A stretch of DNA of 64,000 bases from Cyanobacterium aponinum PCC 10605 (GCF_000317675.1 NC_019776.1:2976001-3040000); one strand, 5' to 3'; numbered from the stretch's first letter, positions 18,706 through 29,241 are shown. The notes: generated by a model from the letters alone, not told the origin. Translations and numbers: made by a program.

Positions 18706-19839
18706 ATGTATTTAAGTAAATTAAATTTAAACTATTTTCGTAACTATATTCAATCAGAAATTAATTTCTCTAGTAATAAGATAATTATTTTGGGAAATAA
18801 TGCCCAAGGAAAGTCTAATTTATTAGAAGCAATACAGCTATTATCTTGTCTAAAAAGTCATCGCACTAATAAGGATTTAGATTTAGTTTACCGCGATCGC
18901 ATCTATGGTGAAATAAAAGGAGAAATTACTCGCAACTACGCAGATTATAGTTTAAGCATCTTATTTCCTGCAAAAGGGAAAAGAGAATTAAAAGTAAATT
19001 ATGAAAAAATATCTCGAAATATAGACTTTTTAGGTATTGTTAATACAGTTTTATTTTCTAGTTTAGACCTTGATTTGGTGAAAGGTTCTCCCGAATATAG
19101 AAGAAATTGGGTGGATAACCTTTTATTACAATTAGAGCCAGTTTTTAGCTATATTATCAAAGAATATAATCATGTATTAAAACAAAGAAATAGTTTATTA
19201 AAAAGATTGAAAAAACAAGGTATAACTAATTATGAAGATTTATCTCAAACCACTATTTTAGAACTTAATATATGGGAAAATAAACTAATTGAAAATGCCT
19301 GTAGAGTAATGCGCAGAAGAAAAAGAGTTTTAGATAAATTAGAGCCTTTAGCAAGATTATGGCATGACAAAATTAGTAATAAAACTGAAAAATTAGAAAT
19401 TATTTATCACCCCAATGTAACTTATGATCGTGACGATATACAAGAAATAAAACAAAAAATTCAAAGGGAAATTGAAGATAAAAGAAACACAGAATTGCTA
19501 ATGGGAGTGACATTAGTCGGTCCTCATCGTGATGAAATAGAATTTGTGATTAATAAAAGTGTAGCTAGAAATTATGGCTCTCAAGGGCAACAACGTACAT
19601 TAGTATTATCTCTCAAATTAGGGGAGTTGCAATTAATTGAACAGATTATCGGAGAAACCCCTTTGCTACTACTAGATGATGTGATGGCAGAATTAGATTT
19701 ACAAAGACAACAACAGCTATTAGACTGTTTAGGGAATCGTTTTCAAACTTTTATTACAACTACTCACCTTAATTATTTTGATGAAAGATTACTACAAGAA
19801 GCACAAATTATTCGTGTGGAAAAAGGTAAAATTGTATAA
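18706..19839 (+). CDS. recF: DNA replication and repair protein RecF
   Basis: 377 aa SMC-like ATPase that helps load RecA at gapped DNA. Walker A is GNNAQGKSNLLEA, the ABC signature is YGSQGQQRTLVLS and Walker B is PLLLLDDVMAELD. The N-terminal LSKLNLNYFRNY is typical of RecF. It is not linked to dnaA, dnaN or gyrB, as is usual in cyanobacteria. Confidence 0.96.
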   Translation: MYLSKLNLNYFRNYIQSEINFSSNKIIILGNNAQGKSNLLEAIQLLSCLKSHRTNKDLDLVYRDRIYGEIKGEITRNYADYSLSILFPAKGKRELKVNYEKISRNIDFLGIVNTVLFSSLDLDLVKGSPEYRRNWVDNLLLQLEPVFSYIIKEYNHVLKQRNSLLKRLKKQGITNYEDLSQTTILELNIWENKLIENACRVMRRRKRVLDKLEPLARLWHDKISNKTEKLEIIYHPNVTYDRDDIQEIKQKIQREIEDKRNTELLMGVTLVGPHRDEIEFVINKSVARNYGSQGQQRTLVLSLKLGELQLIEQIIGETPLLLLDDVMAELDLQRQQQLLDCLGNRFQTFITTTHLNYFDERLLQEAQIIRVEKGKIV

Positions 19840-20104
19840 TAATTATATTTGAATTGGGGATATTTTTCGCCGTCAAAATTAAGAATATAGAAAAAATATT
19901 GTTTCGATTTTGTTAACTATTATTAATTAGATCATAATCTATTTATAATGTTTGGATCTGATTTCTAAGTTTGATAATAGGATAGAAAAAAATTTTGGAA
20001 GCGATCGAATTTTGGTTTTATCATATTAATGATAATTATTAAATATAGGTACTCTTTATTATCAGAATCCCATTAAATCAGTACTACTAAGGCAAAAAAT
20101 TTCC

Positions 20105-21046
20105 ATGACTGACTATAATCCGAAAAACTTTTTGATTTTGGCGGTAGATGACAATTCAGTAAATAGAATTCTTATCGAGAAAATACTCCGTAAAGAAGGC
20201 TATCAGGCTAAAATTTTAGCCCACAGTCAAGAAGTTTTACCCTATATGGAACAAATTAACCCTGACTTAATTTTACTCGATTTAATGATGCCCAATATAA
20301 ACGGGTTAGAATTATGTCAACAAATAAAACTGAATCCTCATTTTCAAGATATTCCCGTTATCTTTATTACAGCTAGTGATGAAAAACAAGATTTATTAAA
20401 AGCCTTTGATTTAGGAGCTGTAGATTATATTACAAAACCCTTTCATAACCGTGAGTTATTAGCTAGAATAAAAACTCATTTAGAGTTAAAATTTACCAGA
20501 GACGAGCTAAAAAAAGCCTTAGTAGAATTAGAAAAACTAGCAACAACAGATGAACTAACAGGAATATCAAATCGTCGCAATTTTAGTACTTTAGCAGAAA
20601 GAGAATTTAACCTAGCAAAAAGACAAAAAAGATATTTTGCATTGTTAATTTTAGACATTGATTATTTTAAAAAAATTAATGATTCCCATGGCCATATTGC
20701 TGGAGATTTTGTGATTAAATCTGTGGCACAACAATGCGTTTTATCCATTCGTCAAGAAGATTTATGTGCTCGTTGGGGGGGGGAAGAGTTTATCATTTTT
20801 CTCTCTGAAAGTATGTTAGAAGATGGTATTGCAGTGGCAAGACGTTTACGTCAAGATATAGAAGAATTATCTGTTGCTTTTGAGTCTGAACAGATAAACG
20901 TTACCGTGAGTATTGGTGTGGCTGTGTATAACCCTGAAGACAAAAATGTAAATCAAACTATTATTCGTGGTGATATGGCACTATATCAGGCGAAAAATAG
21001 CGGTAGAAATAGAGTGGTGGATGAGAATGGTGTTTGTTATTTTTAA
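20105..21046 (+). CDS. Response-regulator diguanylate cyclase (REC-GGDEF)
   Basis: 313 aa. The receiver domain (8-125) has phospho-acceptor D59 in LILLDLMMP. A short coil precedes a GGDEF domain (145-313) with an active GGEEF signature at 225-229 and an RxxD inhibitory I-site (RQED, 216-219) at the correct five-residue spacing. It should make cyclic di-GMP and be product-inhibited. Two PilZ-domain proteins (34.6 and 51.7 kb) lie in the window but not next to it. No kinase nearby. Confidence 0.93.
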   Translation: MTDYNPKNFLILAVDDNSVNRILIEKILRKEGYQAKILAHSQEVLPYMEQINPDLILLDLMMPNINGLELCQQIKLNPHFQDIPVIFITASDEKQDLLKAFDLGAVDYITKPFHNRELLARIKTHLELKFTRDELKKALVELEKLATTDELTGISNRRNFSTLAEREFNLAKRQKRYFALLILDIDYFKKINDSHGHIAGDFVIKSVAQQCVLSIRQEDLCARWGGEEFIIFLSESMLEDGIAVARRLRQDIEELSVAFESEQINVTVSIGVAVYNPEDKNVNQTIIRGDMALYQAKNSGRNRVVDENGVCYF

Positions 21047-21228
21047 ACATCTTTATCTTGGCTCTTCAGAGTGTGGTTATGATAAATTAAAGCCAAGAGA
21101 AAAAGTTAAAAGGGCAATGGGCAAAGGTAAATAGTGAATAGTGAATAGTGAATAGTTGATAATTACTCATTATTCCCCTAAACCTGCAACCCGCAACCTG
21201 TAACCTGAAACCTGACACCTACCAAACA

Positions 21229-21261
21229 CCAATAATTTACATGAAGAGAAGTAATAGAGCC
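21229..21261. repeat. 33-bp repeat after a glycosyltransferase, copy 1
   Basis: CCAATAATTTACA and GAGAAGTAATAGAGCC. It matches 39529-39561 at 30 of 33 positions. Both copies sit just beyond the stop codon of a minus-strand glycosyltransferase. Confidence 0.8.
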
Positions 21262-21262
21262 T

Positions 21263-22231
21263 TTATCTTTTGATTTTGTTGATAATCTTTTTGATGATTT
21301 GCCATTTATTTTTTTTGATTAAAGGGATATTTTGTTGATAACTTTGCTGATGTAGGAAAAATTCATTTATCTCTGATAAAATATTTTTAAATCGAACTTC
21401 TATAGATTCAATACGGTAGGGTTTTAATAGCTGTTCATGATCATTATCTTGCCAATTATTAACCACTTTTAAAATTCTTTGAACATCATATTCTTGAGAA
21501 TAAACCCTTAATTTATAGCTATTAAAACTAGGATCTAAATAATCTGATAAAGCATCATTTATACTAGAAAAAACAGTGCAACCACAAGCCATTGCTTCTA
21601 GGGGAGGTAAACCAAAACCTTCTGTTGCTCCTGCTTGAATCCAATATTCACTTGAGTCATAAAGATAGACTTTGCTTTGATTAAATAATGTGGCTAAATC
21701 CTCTACCCATGAGTCAATCACAAATAAATTACAGTGGGGTTTTAAGGCTGGTATTAATTGTTTAAGTAAATATTGAGAGGATTTTCTTTTTTGTACTAAA
21801 ACATCAATGGGGCGCTCTTGATGCCAGTTTTGATATTGAGGGGAAATTTCATTTGGTAAATGGAAAATTAGGGAATTAGGGGCATATCTTCCCCAGTAGG
21901 CTTGAGAGTGTTTGCTGACGGCAATTATTGGTACTTGTGGCGGTATTTTAAATTTATAACCTGTACTATGTGCTATGTAAACAACATTGCGATGTTTAAG
22001 TTTTGTTAAGAGTTTGTTTATGTGAGGTCCCCAGTGAATAACATAAATGTCAGAATTAGCCGTTGGAGTCTGTCTAATTATATCCTCTAAGTATAAAACA
22101 TCCTTTTCTTTGCGTTCGTAGGTGACAGGATAAGCATTGGTAAGAGATTGTGCGATCGCCATAAATTTCATTTGAGCAATATGGCCACCACTATTGATGT
22201 GCATTTGAGGAAAGAGAAAATAGAGATTCAT
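21263..22231 (-). CDS. Glycosyltransferase, GT4-like (GT-B fold)
   Basis: 322 aa, soluble. INSGGHIAQMKFM near the N-terminus is a donor-side glycine loop. VYIAHSTGYKF and IIAVSKHSQAYWG form the interdomain region. The E-x7-E retaining motif is EGFGLPPLEAMACGC, strongly typical of GT4. The C-terminus is basic (KKNKWQIIKKIINKIKR), possibly membrane-associating. Acceptor unknown; no other surface-polysaccharide genes are adjacent. Confidence 0.82.
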   Translation of the reverse strand: MNLYFLFPQMHINSGGHIAQMKFMAIAQSLTNAYPVTYERKEKDVLYLEDIIRQTPTANSDIYVIHWGPHINKLLTKLKHRNVVYIAHSTGYKFKIPPQVPIIAVSKHSQAYWGRYAPNSLIFHLPNEISPQYQNWHQERPIDVLVQKRKSSQYLLKQLIPALKPHCNLFVIDSWVEDLATLFNQSKVYLYDSSEYWIQAGATEGFGLPPLEAMACGCTVFSSINDALSDYLDPSFNSYKLRVYSQEYDVQRILKVVNNWQDNDHEQLLKPYRIESIEVRFKNILSEINEFFLHQQSYQQNIPLIKKNKWQIIKKIINKIKR

Positions 22232-22347
22232 AGAGGAATAGTGAAGTTAGAAAAGAGGTGTCAGGTTTCAGGTTTCAGGTTTCAGGGTATAAGAGAAGTG
22301 GGGGCTTAGGGTTTTGGGGTATTAGGGGAAACTAATTAAACACTGTT

Positions 22348-22387
22348 GCCCTCCCCCCTCTTGAGGGGGGATAAAGGGGGGTTTGCC
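22348..22387. repeat. C6/G6 hairpin repeat, copy 3
   Basis: Reverse orientation: GCCCTCCCCCCTCTTGAGGG then GGGATAAAGGGGGG. Lies between the glycosyltransferase start and the symporter stop. Confidence 0.75.
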
Positions 22388-22446
22388 TCTTGCCTCTTGC
22401 CTCTTGCCCATTGCCCATTGCCTTGTCTTAAATTACTAATTGCTTA

Positions 22447-24237
22447 TCACTCACTTCCGGGGCGTGGCATGGGGAAAATAGGTTTTTTATTGAGTTGCTT
22501 TAGCCAGAAACCGCCGATGACAGCAATAATTAAAGCTATCCATCCAGTGGCAGATTGTAAGAGTAAAAAGCCACCAATAGCTAACATTAAACCAAATAGT
22601 AGTAACACTGAAGCAATAACTTTTAGGCAATCTAGTTGTAAATTTTGTAAGGGGCTTACTCCCGTAGTTTCCCGTTGTTTTTGCCAGCCAATTCCAGCCG
22701 GGCGCACTCTTAAATAAAATTTGTTGAGGGTTTCTTCTGACTCTGGAGGGGTGAGATACATGGCAGTAACCCAGATAATGGCGGTTGAGCCTGAAATAAT
22801 CATTAATCGATAACCAAAATCTGAGGGAAAAATATTCAAGTTGGGGATAACGCTAGTTAAACCAATGATAAATCCTGCCACCATTGCCGCTAATTCTGCT
22901 GTGGCATTAATGCGCCACCAATACCATCTTAAAATTAACACTAATCCGGGGCCTGTGCCGATGGAAATTACTAGGCGAAAAATAGTTGTGATGTCTTTTG
23001 CATAAAAAGCTGCGATCGCACCGAAGAATGTAACTAAAATAGAAGCTATCCTACCCGCAAAGACTAATTGAGTTTGAGAGGCATTAGGAGCAAAAAAACG
23101 GCGATATAAGTCATTGGTGATGTAAGAAGCCCCCCAGTTAATAGAGGTGGAAACAGTGCTCATAAAAGCGGCAATCAACGAAGCTACCACAATCCCTAAG
23201 ATAACAGGGGGAAGAAAATCAAGCATCAACTTCGGGTAGGCTAATTCTGGATCTTCTAAGTTAGGATAGATAACAATACCGACTAATGCCACTAAAATCC
23301 AAGGCCAAGTGCGGATAATATAATTAAGGATATTGAAAAACCATGCCGCTTTTTCTGCCTCTGCCTCATCCTTAGCAGAAACTAATCTTTGGATAAACTC
23401 TCCCCCCCCATCACTACGGCGAAAACTCCACCACTGCACCAATAAATAAGCAGAAAAGGTACTTAAACTGATTCCTGCTACATCACTCCATTGCCAATTC
23501 AACAGCCCTTCTCCTTTCATCAAAGGCACGAAGGAAAGTACGTCAATATCTGTGGCTTTTTGTACCGCCGGTACTAATTCATGAATACCACCTACATAAT
23601 TCACTGATACAACAGCAACTGCGATCGCACCAAAAAGAGCAAGAAAAAATTGAAAAAAGTCTGTTACCACAACTCCCCACAATCCCGAAAAACCAGAATA
23701 GATTAAAACAAAAATACTAACTGCCACCACACTCCATAACTTACCGCTTTCTCCCACATTTAAGCCCAGACTTTCCCATAGTTGCAGTGCAGAAACCACC
23801 TTAACCATAGCTAACATAGCATAACCAATACCGATACAATTAATTGGCACAGCGAATAAAAAGGCTTTAGTTGCCCTCAATACTGCCGCCATTTTTCCTC
23901 CATAGCGAATTTCCGTTAACTCTGCATCGGTAACAATTTCCGCCCTACGCCATAGTCTAGCAAAAATATAAATTAAGACAATATGGGCAATACCAAAACT
24001 CCACCATTCCCAATTACCAGCAATACCTCTTGTGGCTACCACACCGCAAATATAAAGGGGAGTATCAATAGAAAAGGTTGTCGCCGCCATACTTGTACCT
24101 GCCAACCACCAAGAAAGATTCCTACCTGATACGAAAAAATCTTCCATACTTTTTGAGGCTTGTTTAGAAAGATAAACTCCAAGTACCATTGTGGCAATGA
24201 GATAACAAATAACAACAATCCAATCTATAGTCTGCAT
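22447..24237 (-). CDS. Sodium:solute symporter (SSS family)
   Basis: 596 aa integral membrane protein with about 13-14 hydrophobic helices, opening with TIDWIVVICYLIATMVLG and the conserved SGRNLSWWLAGTSMAATTF segment. The core includes IYSGFSGLWGVVVTDFFQF and FMSTVSTSINWGASYITND, which hold Na+-site residues of the LeuT-fold. It imports a solute with Na+; substrate (sugar, proline, pantothenate-like or other) is not evident. Single gene by spacing. Confidence 0.9.
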   Translation of the reverse strand: MQTIDWIVVICYLIATMVLGVYLSKQASKSMEDFFVSGRNLSWWLAGTSMAATTFSIDTPLYICGVVATRGIAGNWEWWSFGIAHIVLIYIFARLWRRAEIVTDAELTEIRYGGKMAAVLRATKAFLFAVPINCIGIGYAMLAMVKVVSALQLWESLGLNVGESGKLWSVVAVSIFVLIYSGFSGLWGVVVTDFFQFFLALFGAIAVAVVSVNYVGGIHELVPAVQKATDIDVLSFVPLMKGEGLLNWQWSDVAGISLSTFSAYLLVQWWSFRRSDGGGEFIQRLVSAKDEAEAEKAAWFFNILNYIIRTWPWILVALVGIVIYPNLEDPELAYPKLMLDFLPPVILGIVVASLIAAFMSTVSTSINWGASYITNDLYRRFFAPNASQTQLVFAGRIASILVTFFGAIAAFYAKDITTIFRLVISIGTGPGLVLILRWYWWRINATAELAAMVAGFIIGLTSVIPNLNIFPSDFGYRLMIISGSTAIIWVTAMYLTPPESEETLNKFYLRVRPAGIGWQKQRETTGVSPLQNLQLDCLKVIASVLLLFGLMLAIGGFLLLQSATGWIALIIAVIGGFWLKQLNKKPIFPMPRPGSE

Positions 24238-24587
24238 AGTCCAATTAGTAATTAGCAGTTAGTAATTAGTCATTATTATCTAAAACTTGATACTTGTCAC
24301 CCTTGGCATCTAGCCCAAAATTGATTGGTTAAGGTAAGCAAAAGGGGAGGAGAAACCCCTCTGTATCCCGCCTTTTAAGGGGAGAAGGGGAACAGGAAAA
24401 AGAAAAAAGATAAGGGTTTGAGTTATTTTTAAGACTTAATAAAAATTGAAATAAGTTGCGTCTTAGCTCAGTTGATAATCAAGAATCAAAAACTCCTTCA
24501 AATCAACTTTTATTAGTAGGTAATAAGCTAAAATATAGAGATAAAAGCATTATTTAAAAATAGAATCAACTATAATTGATTAGTTTT
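24238..24587. other. Intergenic region with GC-rich repeat
   Basis: No gene. 24342-24390 holds AGGGGAGGAGAAACCCCTCT and CTTTTAAGGGGAGAAGGGG, a variant of the repeat also found at 39316-39350 and 44525-44560. Short AATTAGTAATTAG units occur near 24243. Confidence 0.6.
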
Positions 24588-25721
24588 ATGGGAAAGTCAT
24601 TGAATAAGTGTGCAGAAAAAGCAGGAAGTGATTTAAGTTTTTTTGAAAAATATCTTACCCTCTGGATTCTGATTTGTATTGTTATCGGTATTGGTTTAGG
24701 GCGTATATTTCCATCTTTGGCACAAAACCTCGATCTCCTCAACGTTTATAATGTTTCTATTCCTATTGCCATATGTCTATTTTTCATGATGTATCCAATT
24801 ATGGTGAAGATAGACTTTTCTCAAGCGGTAAAAGCAGTCAAAACACCGAAGCCCGTCATTTTAACTTTGGTTGTTAACTGGTTGATAAAACCCTTTTCAA
24901 TGGTAATCTTTGCTCAATTTTTCTTGGGATGGCTATTTGCTGGTTGGTTACAGGAAACCGAGATAATTAGAGGAGTAGAAGTCAGTTTGAGTAATTCTTA
25001 TATTGCAGGATGTATCTTGTTAGGTATTGCTCCTTGCACAGCAATGGTGTTAATGTGGGGTTATCTTTCCTATAGTAATCAGGCTCATACTTTGGTTATG
25101 GTAGCGGTAAACTCTTTGACGATGTTACTACTTTATGCACCGTTAGGAAAATGGTTATTATCGGCTAATGATTTAATTGTACCATGGCAAACAATTGTTT
25201 TATCAGTCATTATCTATGTGGGTTTACCATTAATAACTGCTTTGTTAAGTCGTTACTGGATTTTTAAATATAAAGGCAGACAATGGTTTGAAAATCGTTT
25301 TCTTTCTTATCTCACTCCTATTTCCATCACCGCTTTATTAGCAACTTTGATTCTCCTATTTGCGTTTAAAGGGGAATTAATCATTAATAATCCTTTCCAT
25401 ATTATCCTCATTGCTATTCCCTTATTAGTGCAAACCAACTTTATCTTCTTGATTACCTATGCCATAGCCCTAAAACTCGACTTAGTTTATGAAGATGCCG
25501 CCCCTACAGCTTTGATTGGTGCTAGTAATCATTTTGAAGTTGCGATCGCAACTGCGGTAATGTTATTTGGGTTAAATTCAGGAGCGGCTTTAGCCACAGT
25601 GGTAGGGGTATTAATAGAAGTGCCAGTAATGTTATTTTTAGTGGAAATTTGCAAGAAAACAGCATCATGGTTTAAAAGAGACCCAGAAAAAGCCACTTTA
25701 CTAGACCCTAGACTAATTTAA
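24588..25721 (+). CDS. ACR3-family arsenite efflux transporter
   Basis: 377 aa, about ten membrane helices; exports As(OH)3, and antimonite in some members. The family's essential Cys is C150 in [29 protein letters not shown] and [15 protein letters not shown] are diagnostic for Acr3. A TTG at 24576 would add four residues, but ATG at 24588 is the likely start. No arsR, arsC or arsM is adjacent, so regulation is not visible here. Confidence 0.93.
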   Translation: MGKSLNKCAEKAGSDLSFFEKYLTLWILICIVIGIGLGRIFPSLAQNLDLLNVYNVSIPIAICLFFMMYPIMVKIDFSQAVKAVKTPKPVILTLVVNWLIKPFSMVIFAQFFLGWLFAGWLQETEIIRGVEVSLSNSYIAGCILLGIAPCTAMVLMWGYLSYSNQAHTLVMVAVNSLTMLLLYAPLGKWLLSANDLIVPWQTIVLSVIIYVGLPLITALLSRYWIFKYKGRQWFENRFLSYLTPISITALLATLILLFAFKGELIINNPFHIILIAIPLLVQTNFIFLITYAIALKLDLVYEDAAPTALIGASNHFEVAIATAVMLFGLNSGAALATVVGVLIEVPVMLFLVEICKKTASWFKRDPEKATLLDPRLI

Positions 25722-25799
25722 CCTGAATTGGATCTGAAATTGTCGGTTAAAGCAGGCAAGAGGCAAAGAAAAAAGGTCAAAGGGCAAAGGGCAAAGGGC

Positions 25800-25836
25800 A
25801 AACCCCCCTTTATCCCCCCTCTTGAGGGGGGAGGGT
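25800..25836. repeat. C6/G6 hairpin repeat, copy 4
   Basis: AAACCCCCCTTTATCC then CCCCTCTTGAGGGGGGAGGG, about 80 bp after the acr3 stop. Confidence 0.75.
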
Positions 25837-25874
25837 AAAGGTACATAGTTGATAATTAATAACTTCTAACTCCT

Positions 25875-25905
25875 AACTCCGTTCACTACTGAAAGAAGTG
25901 TACGA
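25875..25905. repeat. 31-bp dispersed repeat (pair 1), copy 2
   Basis: 29 of 31 bases match 13643-13673; the order hairpin-spacer-repeat is the same as at the first copy. Confidence 0.8.
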
Positions 25906-26003
25906 GTGCTCGAGCGTTCTCCCCGAACTCCTAACCAAACTTATTATGGTAAATTAAAAAAGGAATCTTAAAAAATCTTAAAATTTAAGCCATAATATTT
26001 TTC

Positions 26004-26867
26004 ATGGAATGTATCGTCAATCGTCGAGCGAAATTCAGTGCCAGTCATCGCTATTGGTTGCCTGAGTTATCAGAAGCGGAAAATCAACAGCGTTTCGGTG
26101 CAAATAGTCGTTTTCCGGGGCATGGACACAATTATGTCTTGTATGTTTCTCTTATCGGGGAATTAGACAAGTATGGAATGGTACAGAATTTATCTGAAGT
26201 CAAAAAAGTTATTAAGGAAGAAGTAACTAGCCAATTAGATTACAGCTATCTTAATGATACTTGGGCAGAATTTCAACAAACTTTACCAACCACAGAAAAT
26301 ATTGCTAAGGTGATATGGGAGCGTTTATCGCCTCATTTACCACTGGTTGATATACAACTATACGAACATCCTCAACTTTGGGTTAATTATCAAGGAAATA
26401 ATATGGAAGCTACTTTAACTGTTCAAACTCATTTTAGTGCCGCTCATCGTTTAGCTTTACCTGAATTAAGTTTAGAAGAAAATACCGAAATTTATGGTAA
26501 ATGCGCACGTGTTAATGGTCATGGACATAATTATCATTTAGAAGTGTCAGTAACGGGAGAAATGGATGCTCGTACTGGTATGATTGTGGACTTAGGGGAG
26601 TTACAAAAAGCCATTAATGATTATGTAGTTGAACCTTTTGATCATACTTTTCTTAATAAGGATATTCCATATTTTGCTGATGTTGTACCTACGGCGGAAA
26701 ATATTGCTGTATATATTGCTCAATTATTAAAAGATCCGATCGCATCTTTAGGGGTAGAACTAGATAAAGTTAAATTGATTGAAAGTCCTAATAATTCCTG
26801 TGAAATTTACTGCCGCAAAGGGGTTTTAAATCAGTCACCAGCAAACCATCAAGTAGCCCTTGTTTAG
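26004..26867 (+). CDS. queD: Tandem-domain 6-carboxytetrahydropterin synthase (QueD/PTPS)
   Basis: 287 aa, about twice the normal ~120-140 aa, with two PTPS domains (1-133 and 134-275). The family makes 6-carboxy-tetrahydropterin for queuosine or 6-pyruvoyl-tetrahydropterin from dihydroneopterin triphosphate. Zinc-ligand histidines are present in both (ASHRY plus GHGHNY; AAHRL plus GHGHNY). Domain 2 keeps catalytic C167 and the D213-H214 pair. Domain 1 has N34 at the Cys position and Y80 at the His position, so it is probably non-catalytic. QueG, a later queuosine enzyme, is at 38 kb. The tandem form occurs in cyanobacteria. Confidence 0.9.
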   Translation: MECIVNRRAKFSASHRYWLPELSEAENQQRFGANSRFPGHGHNYVLYVSLIGELDKYGMVQNLSEVKKVIKEEVTSQLDYSYLNDTWAEFQQTLPTTENIAKVIWERLSPHLPLVDIQLYEHPQLWVNYQGNNMEATLTVQTHFSAAHRLALPELSLEENTEIYGKCARVNGHGHNYHLEVSVTGEMDARTGMIVDLGELQKAINDYVVEPFDHTFLNKDIPYFADVVPTAENIAVYIAQLLKDPIASLGVELDKVKLIESPNNSCEIYCRKGVLNQSPANHQVALV

Positions 26868-26901
26868 TGAATAAAAGGGCAAGGGGCAAAAGGCAAAAGG
26901 C

Positions 26902-26938
26902 AAACCCCCCTTTATCCCCCCTCAAGAGGGGGGAGGGT
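26902..26938. repeat. C6/G6 hairpin repeat, copy 5
   Basis: AAACCCCCCTTTATCC then CCCCTCAAGAGGGGGGAGGG, 35 bp after the queD stop. Confidence 0.75.
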
Positions 26939-27071
26939 AAAAGTGTTTAATTAACACTAACCCTGAAACCTGAAACCTCTTTCCGAACTCCGAACCCCGA
27001 ACTCTGGTAACGTTGCTTATTGCTTATGGTAACCAGTAAACTTAAACCCAGACTATATTGATAAATTATTC

Positions 27072-28163
27072 ATGAGCAGTATATTTGGAAAATTATTCAC
27101 TATATCAACTTTTGGAGAATCTCACGGTGGCGGAGTAGGGGTAATAGTGGATGGTTGCCCTCCCCGTGTTGAAATTAGTGCCGAAGAAATTCAATCAGAA
27201 TTAAATCGTCGTAAACCCGGACAGAGTAAAATTACTACTCCCCGTCAAGAATCTGATTTATGCGAAATTGTATCAGGAGTTTTTCAGGGGAAAACATTAG
27301 GGACTCCCATCGCCATTCTAGTTAGAAATAAGGATGCTCGTTCCCAAGATTACGATGAAATGGCGGTTAAATATCGACCTTCTCACGCTGATGCTACCTA
27401 TGATGCTAAATATGGTATTCGTAATTGGCAAGGTGGTGGACGTTCTTCCGCAAGGGAAACTATCGGTAGAGTGGCAGGAGGTGCGATCGCAAAAAAAATT
27501 CTTCATCAAATCGCAGGGGTTGAAATTATCGCCTATGTCAAAACTATCAAGGATATTAGTGCCAGTGTGGATCAAGAAACTGTTACTCTCGAACAAGTAG
27601 AAAGTAATATAGTTAGATGTCCTGATAGTGTAGCCGCCGAAAAGATGATCGAGTTAATTGATCAAATTAGACGGGAAAAAGACTCTTTAGGCGGTGTTGT
27701 GGAATGCGTCGTCAGAAACGTGCCTAAAGGTTTGGGTGAACCTGTTTTCGATAAATTAGAAGCTGATTTAGCTAAAGCAATTATGTCATTACCAGCTACT
27801 AAAGGCTTTGAAATTGGTTCTGGTTTTGAAGGAACATTATTAACAGGCAGTCAACATAATGATGAATTTTATCTTGATGAAGCAGGAAATACTCGTACTA
27901 TGACAAACCGCTCTGGAGGTATTCAGGGGGGAATCAGTAACGGAGAGAATATTGTTATCCGGGCGGCATTTAAACCCACTGCTACCATTGGCAAAGAACA
28001 AAAAACCGTTACCAAAGAGGGAGAAGAAACTGTTTTAGCCGCAAAAGGCAGACATGATCCGTGTGTGTTACCAAGGGCTGTACCAATGGTTGAAGCAATG
28101 GTTGCGTTGGTACTATGTGATCATTTATTACGTCACCATGCTCAATGTGGCTTAGATATTTAG
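27072..28163 (+). CDS. aroC: Chorismate synthase
   Basis: FMN-dependent conversion of EPSP to chorismate, the last common aromatic step. 363 aa. [15 protein letters not shown] is the first family signature, followed by [48 protein letters not shown] and [18 protein letters not shown]. Complete and typical in length. A hairpin repeat and CAGG-type repeats separate it from queD. Confidence 0.97.
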   Translation: MSSIFGKLFTISTFGESHGGGVGVIVDGCPPRVEISAEEIQSELNRRKPGQSKITTPRQESDLCEIVSGVFQGKTLGTPIAILVRNKDARSQDYDEMAVKYRPSHADATYDAKYGIRNWQGGGRSSARETIGRVAGGAIAKKILHQIAGVEIIAYVKTIKDISASVDQETVTLEQVESNIVRCPDSVAAEKMIELIDQIRREKDSLGGVVECVVRNVPKGLGEPVFDKLEADLAKAIMSLPATKGFEIGSGFEGTLLTGSQHNDEFYLDEAGNTRTMTNRSGGIQGGISNGENIVIRAAFKPTATIGKEQKTVTKEGEETVLAAKGRHDPCVLPRAVPMVEAMVALVLCDHLLRHHAQCGLDI

Positions 28164-28458
28164 GATTTGCTTATTGCCCTCACCCCCAACCCCTCTCCCA
28201 CAGGCGAGGGGAGACTTTTTTTTGAACAATTGACTGATAAAAATTTCTGTATCTGTCACCATCAATTATAAGCACTGTTGCCCATTACCCTTCTCTCCTT
28301 AAAAAGGGGAGACACATATTTATTACTTGTTTCCCCCTTTCCCCTCATCACCTCATCCCCCCATCCCCTAACACCTGCAACCTGCAACCTGCAACCTGAC
28401 ACCTGACACCTAATCTTATCGGATATTCTTAAACCGAACTGAGGTTAATTATTAATTG
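28164..28458. other. Intergenic repeat tract
   Basis: No gene. Includes CTCACCCCCAACCCCTCTCC and GGCGAGGGGAGA (a stem with a following T-run at about 28210-28225, probably the aroC terminator), CCTGCAA heptamers (28373-28400), and a MITE-like terminus ending CCGAACTGAGGTT at 28445. Confidence 0.6.
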
Positions 28459-29139
28459 TTAACTACGAAAAAGCCTACTATATAAAGTTTCGTGATGGAT
28501 ACTAGCAAAAGATAAACCCCAACTACAGGAGGCTAATTGATCATCTTGAAGGTTAATTATTTGTTGAGTAGTATTAATAATAGATTCATGTAAATTAAAA
28601 ATCAATTTTTGTCCTTCCGTTTGTCCTAAAGGTATTAATTTAACTCCTCCATTTACTAGGTTATTGAGCCAACTGTGGAGATAGCCCCATAGCATTTCTG
28701 TTGAAGGTATTTGACTATAAGCACTTATAATTCCAAATGCGATCGCACTATTGCAGGGAGAATCAAAATTGTCAATAACAGATTTTAGTTTTTTATCATC
28801 TGGTATTAACTGGAGAGTTAGACGACACAAACTTTTCCCCATCTGCCAACTTTGCTCTCTTAATTCTTTGGTTTCACGGGAGGCACTTAGCCAGTTATTC
28901 CAATAATATAATCCCTTACAATCATCATTGAGATAACAATTATAAGCTCGAAATGCGATCGCACCCTCAATCCGAATTGAACCGTAAAATAACTCATTTT
29001 CTAGCCATTGTCGTAAACTTTCACCATTGGTGATATTGCCATTTTCTACCAAAAACTCTAAGCCTTCAGAATAACTATAAGCCCCCAAAGGTAAGCTAGA
29101 ATTACATAGCTGTAGTAAAGATAATAAATAATTTGACAT
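28459..29139 (-). CDS. ureF: Urease accessory protein UreF
   Basis: 226 aa, all-helical. UreF joins UreD and UreG to insert nickel into urease. The N-terminal LLQLCNSSLPLGAYSYSEGLE is the family hallmark, and SCSWGLSFASIHHETLYSRLF closes the protein as usual. No other ure gene is in the window; scattered ure genes are common in cyanobacteria. The 3' end directly follows a MITE-like terminus. Confidence 0.94.
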   Translation of the reverse strand: MSNYLLSLLQLCNSSLPLGAYSYSEGLEFLVENGNITNGESLRQWLENELFYGSIRIEGAIAFRAYNCYLNDDCKGLYYWNNWLSASRETKELREQSWQMGKSLCRLTLQLIPDDKKLKSVIDNFDSPCNSAIAFGIISAYSQIPSTEMLWGYLHSWLNNLVNGGVKLIPLGQTEGQKLIFNLHESIINTTQQIINLQDDQLASCSWGLSFASIHHETLYSRLFRS

Positions 29140-29241
29140 TACAAATGCTTAATAAATTAGCAGAAATAAACTGATGATTAACCAGAGAACTATAATAAAA
29201 AAAATCAAAGCCATTGCTTAAGCTATTCACCCACCATAACT

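Noticed and set aside
21120-21225. Regular short repeats resembling a CRISPR array
   Set aside because: Units are only 7-8 bp (TGAATAGT, CCTGCAA) without unique spacers of constant length; no cas genes.
22346-22717. 123-codon ORF opposite the SSS symporter end
   Set aside because: Begins in repeat DNA and is antisense to a clear gene.
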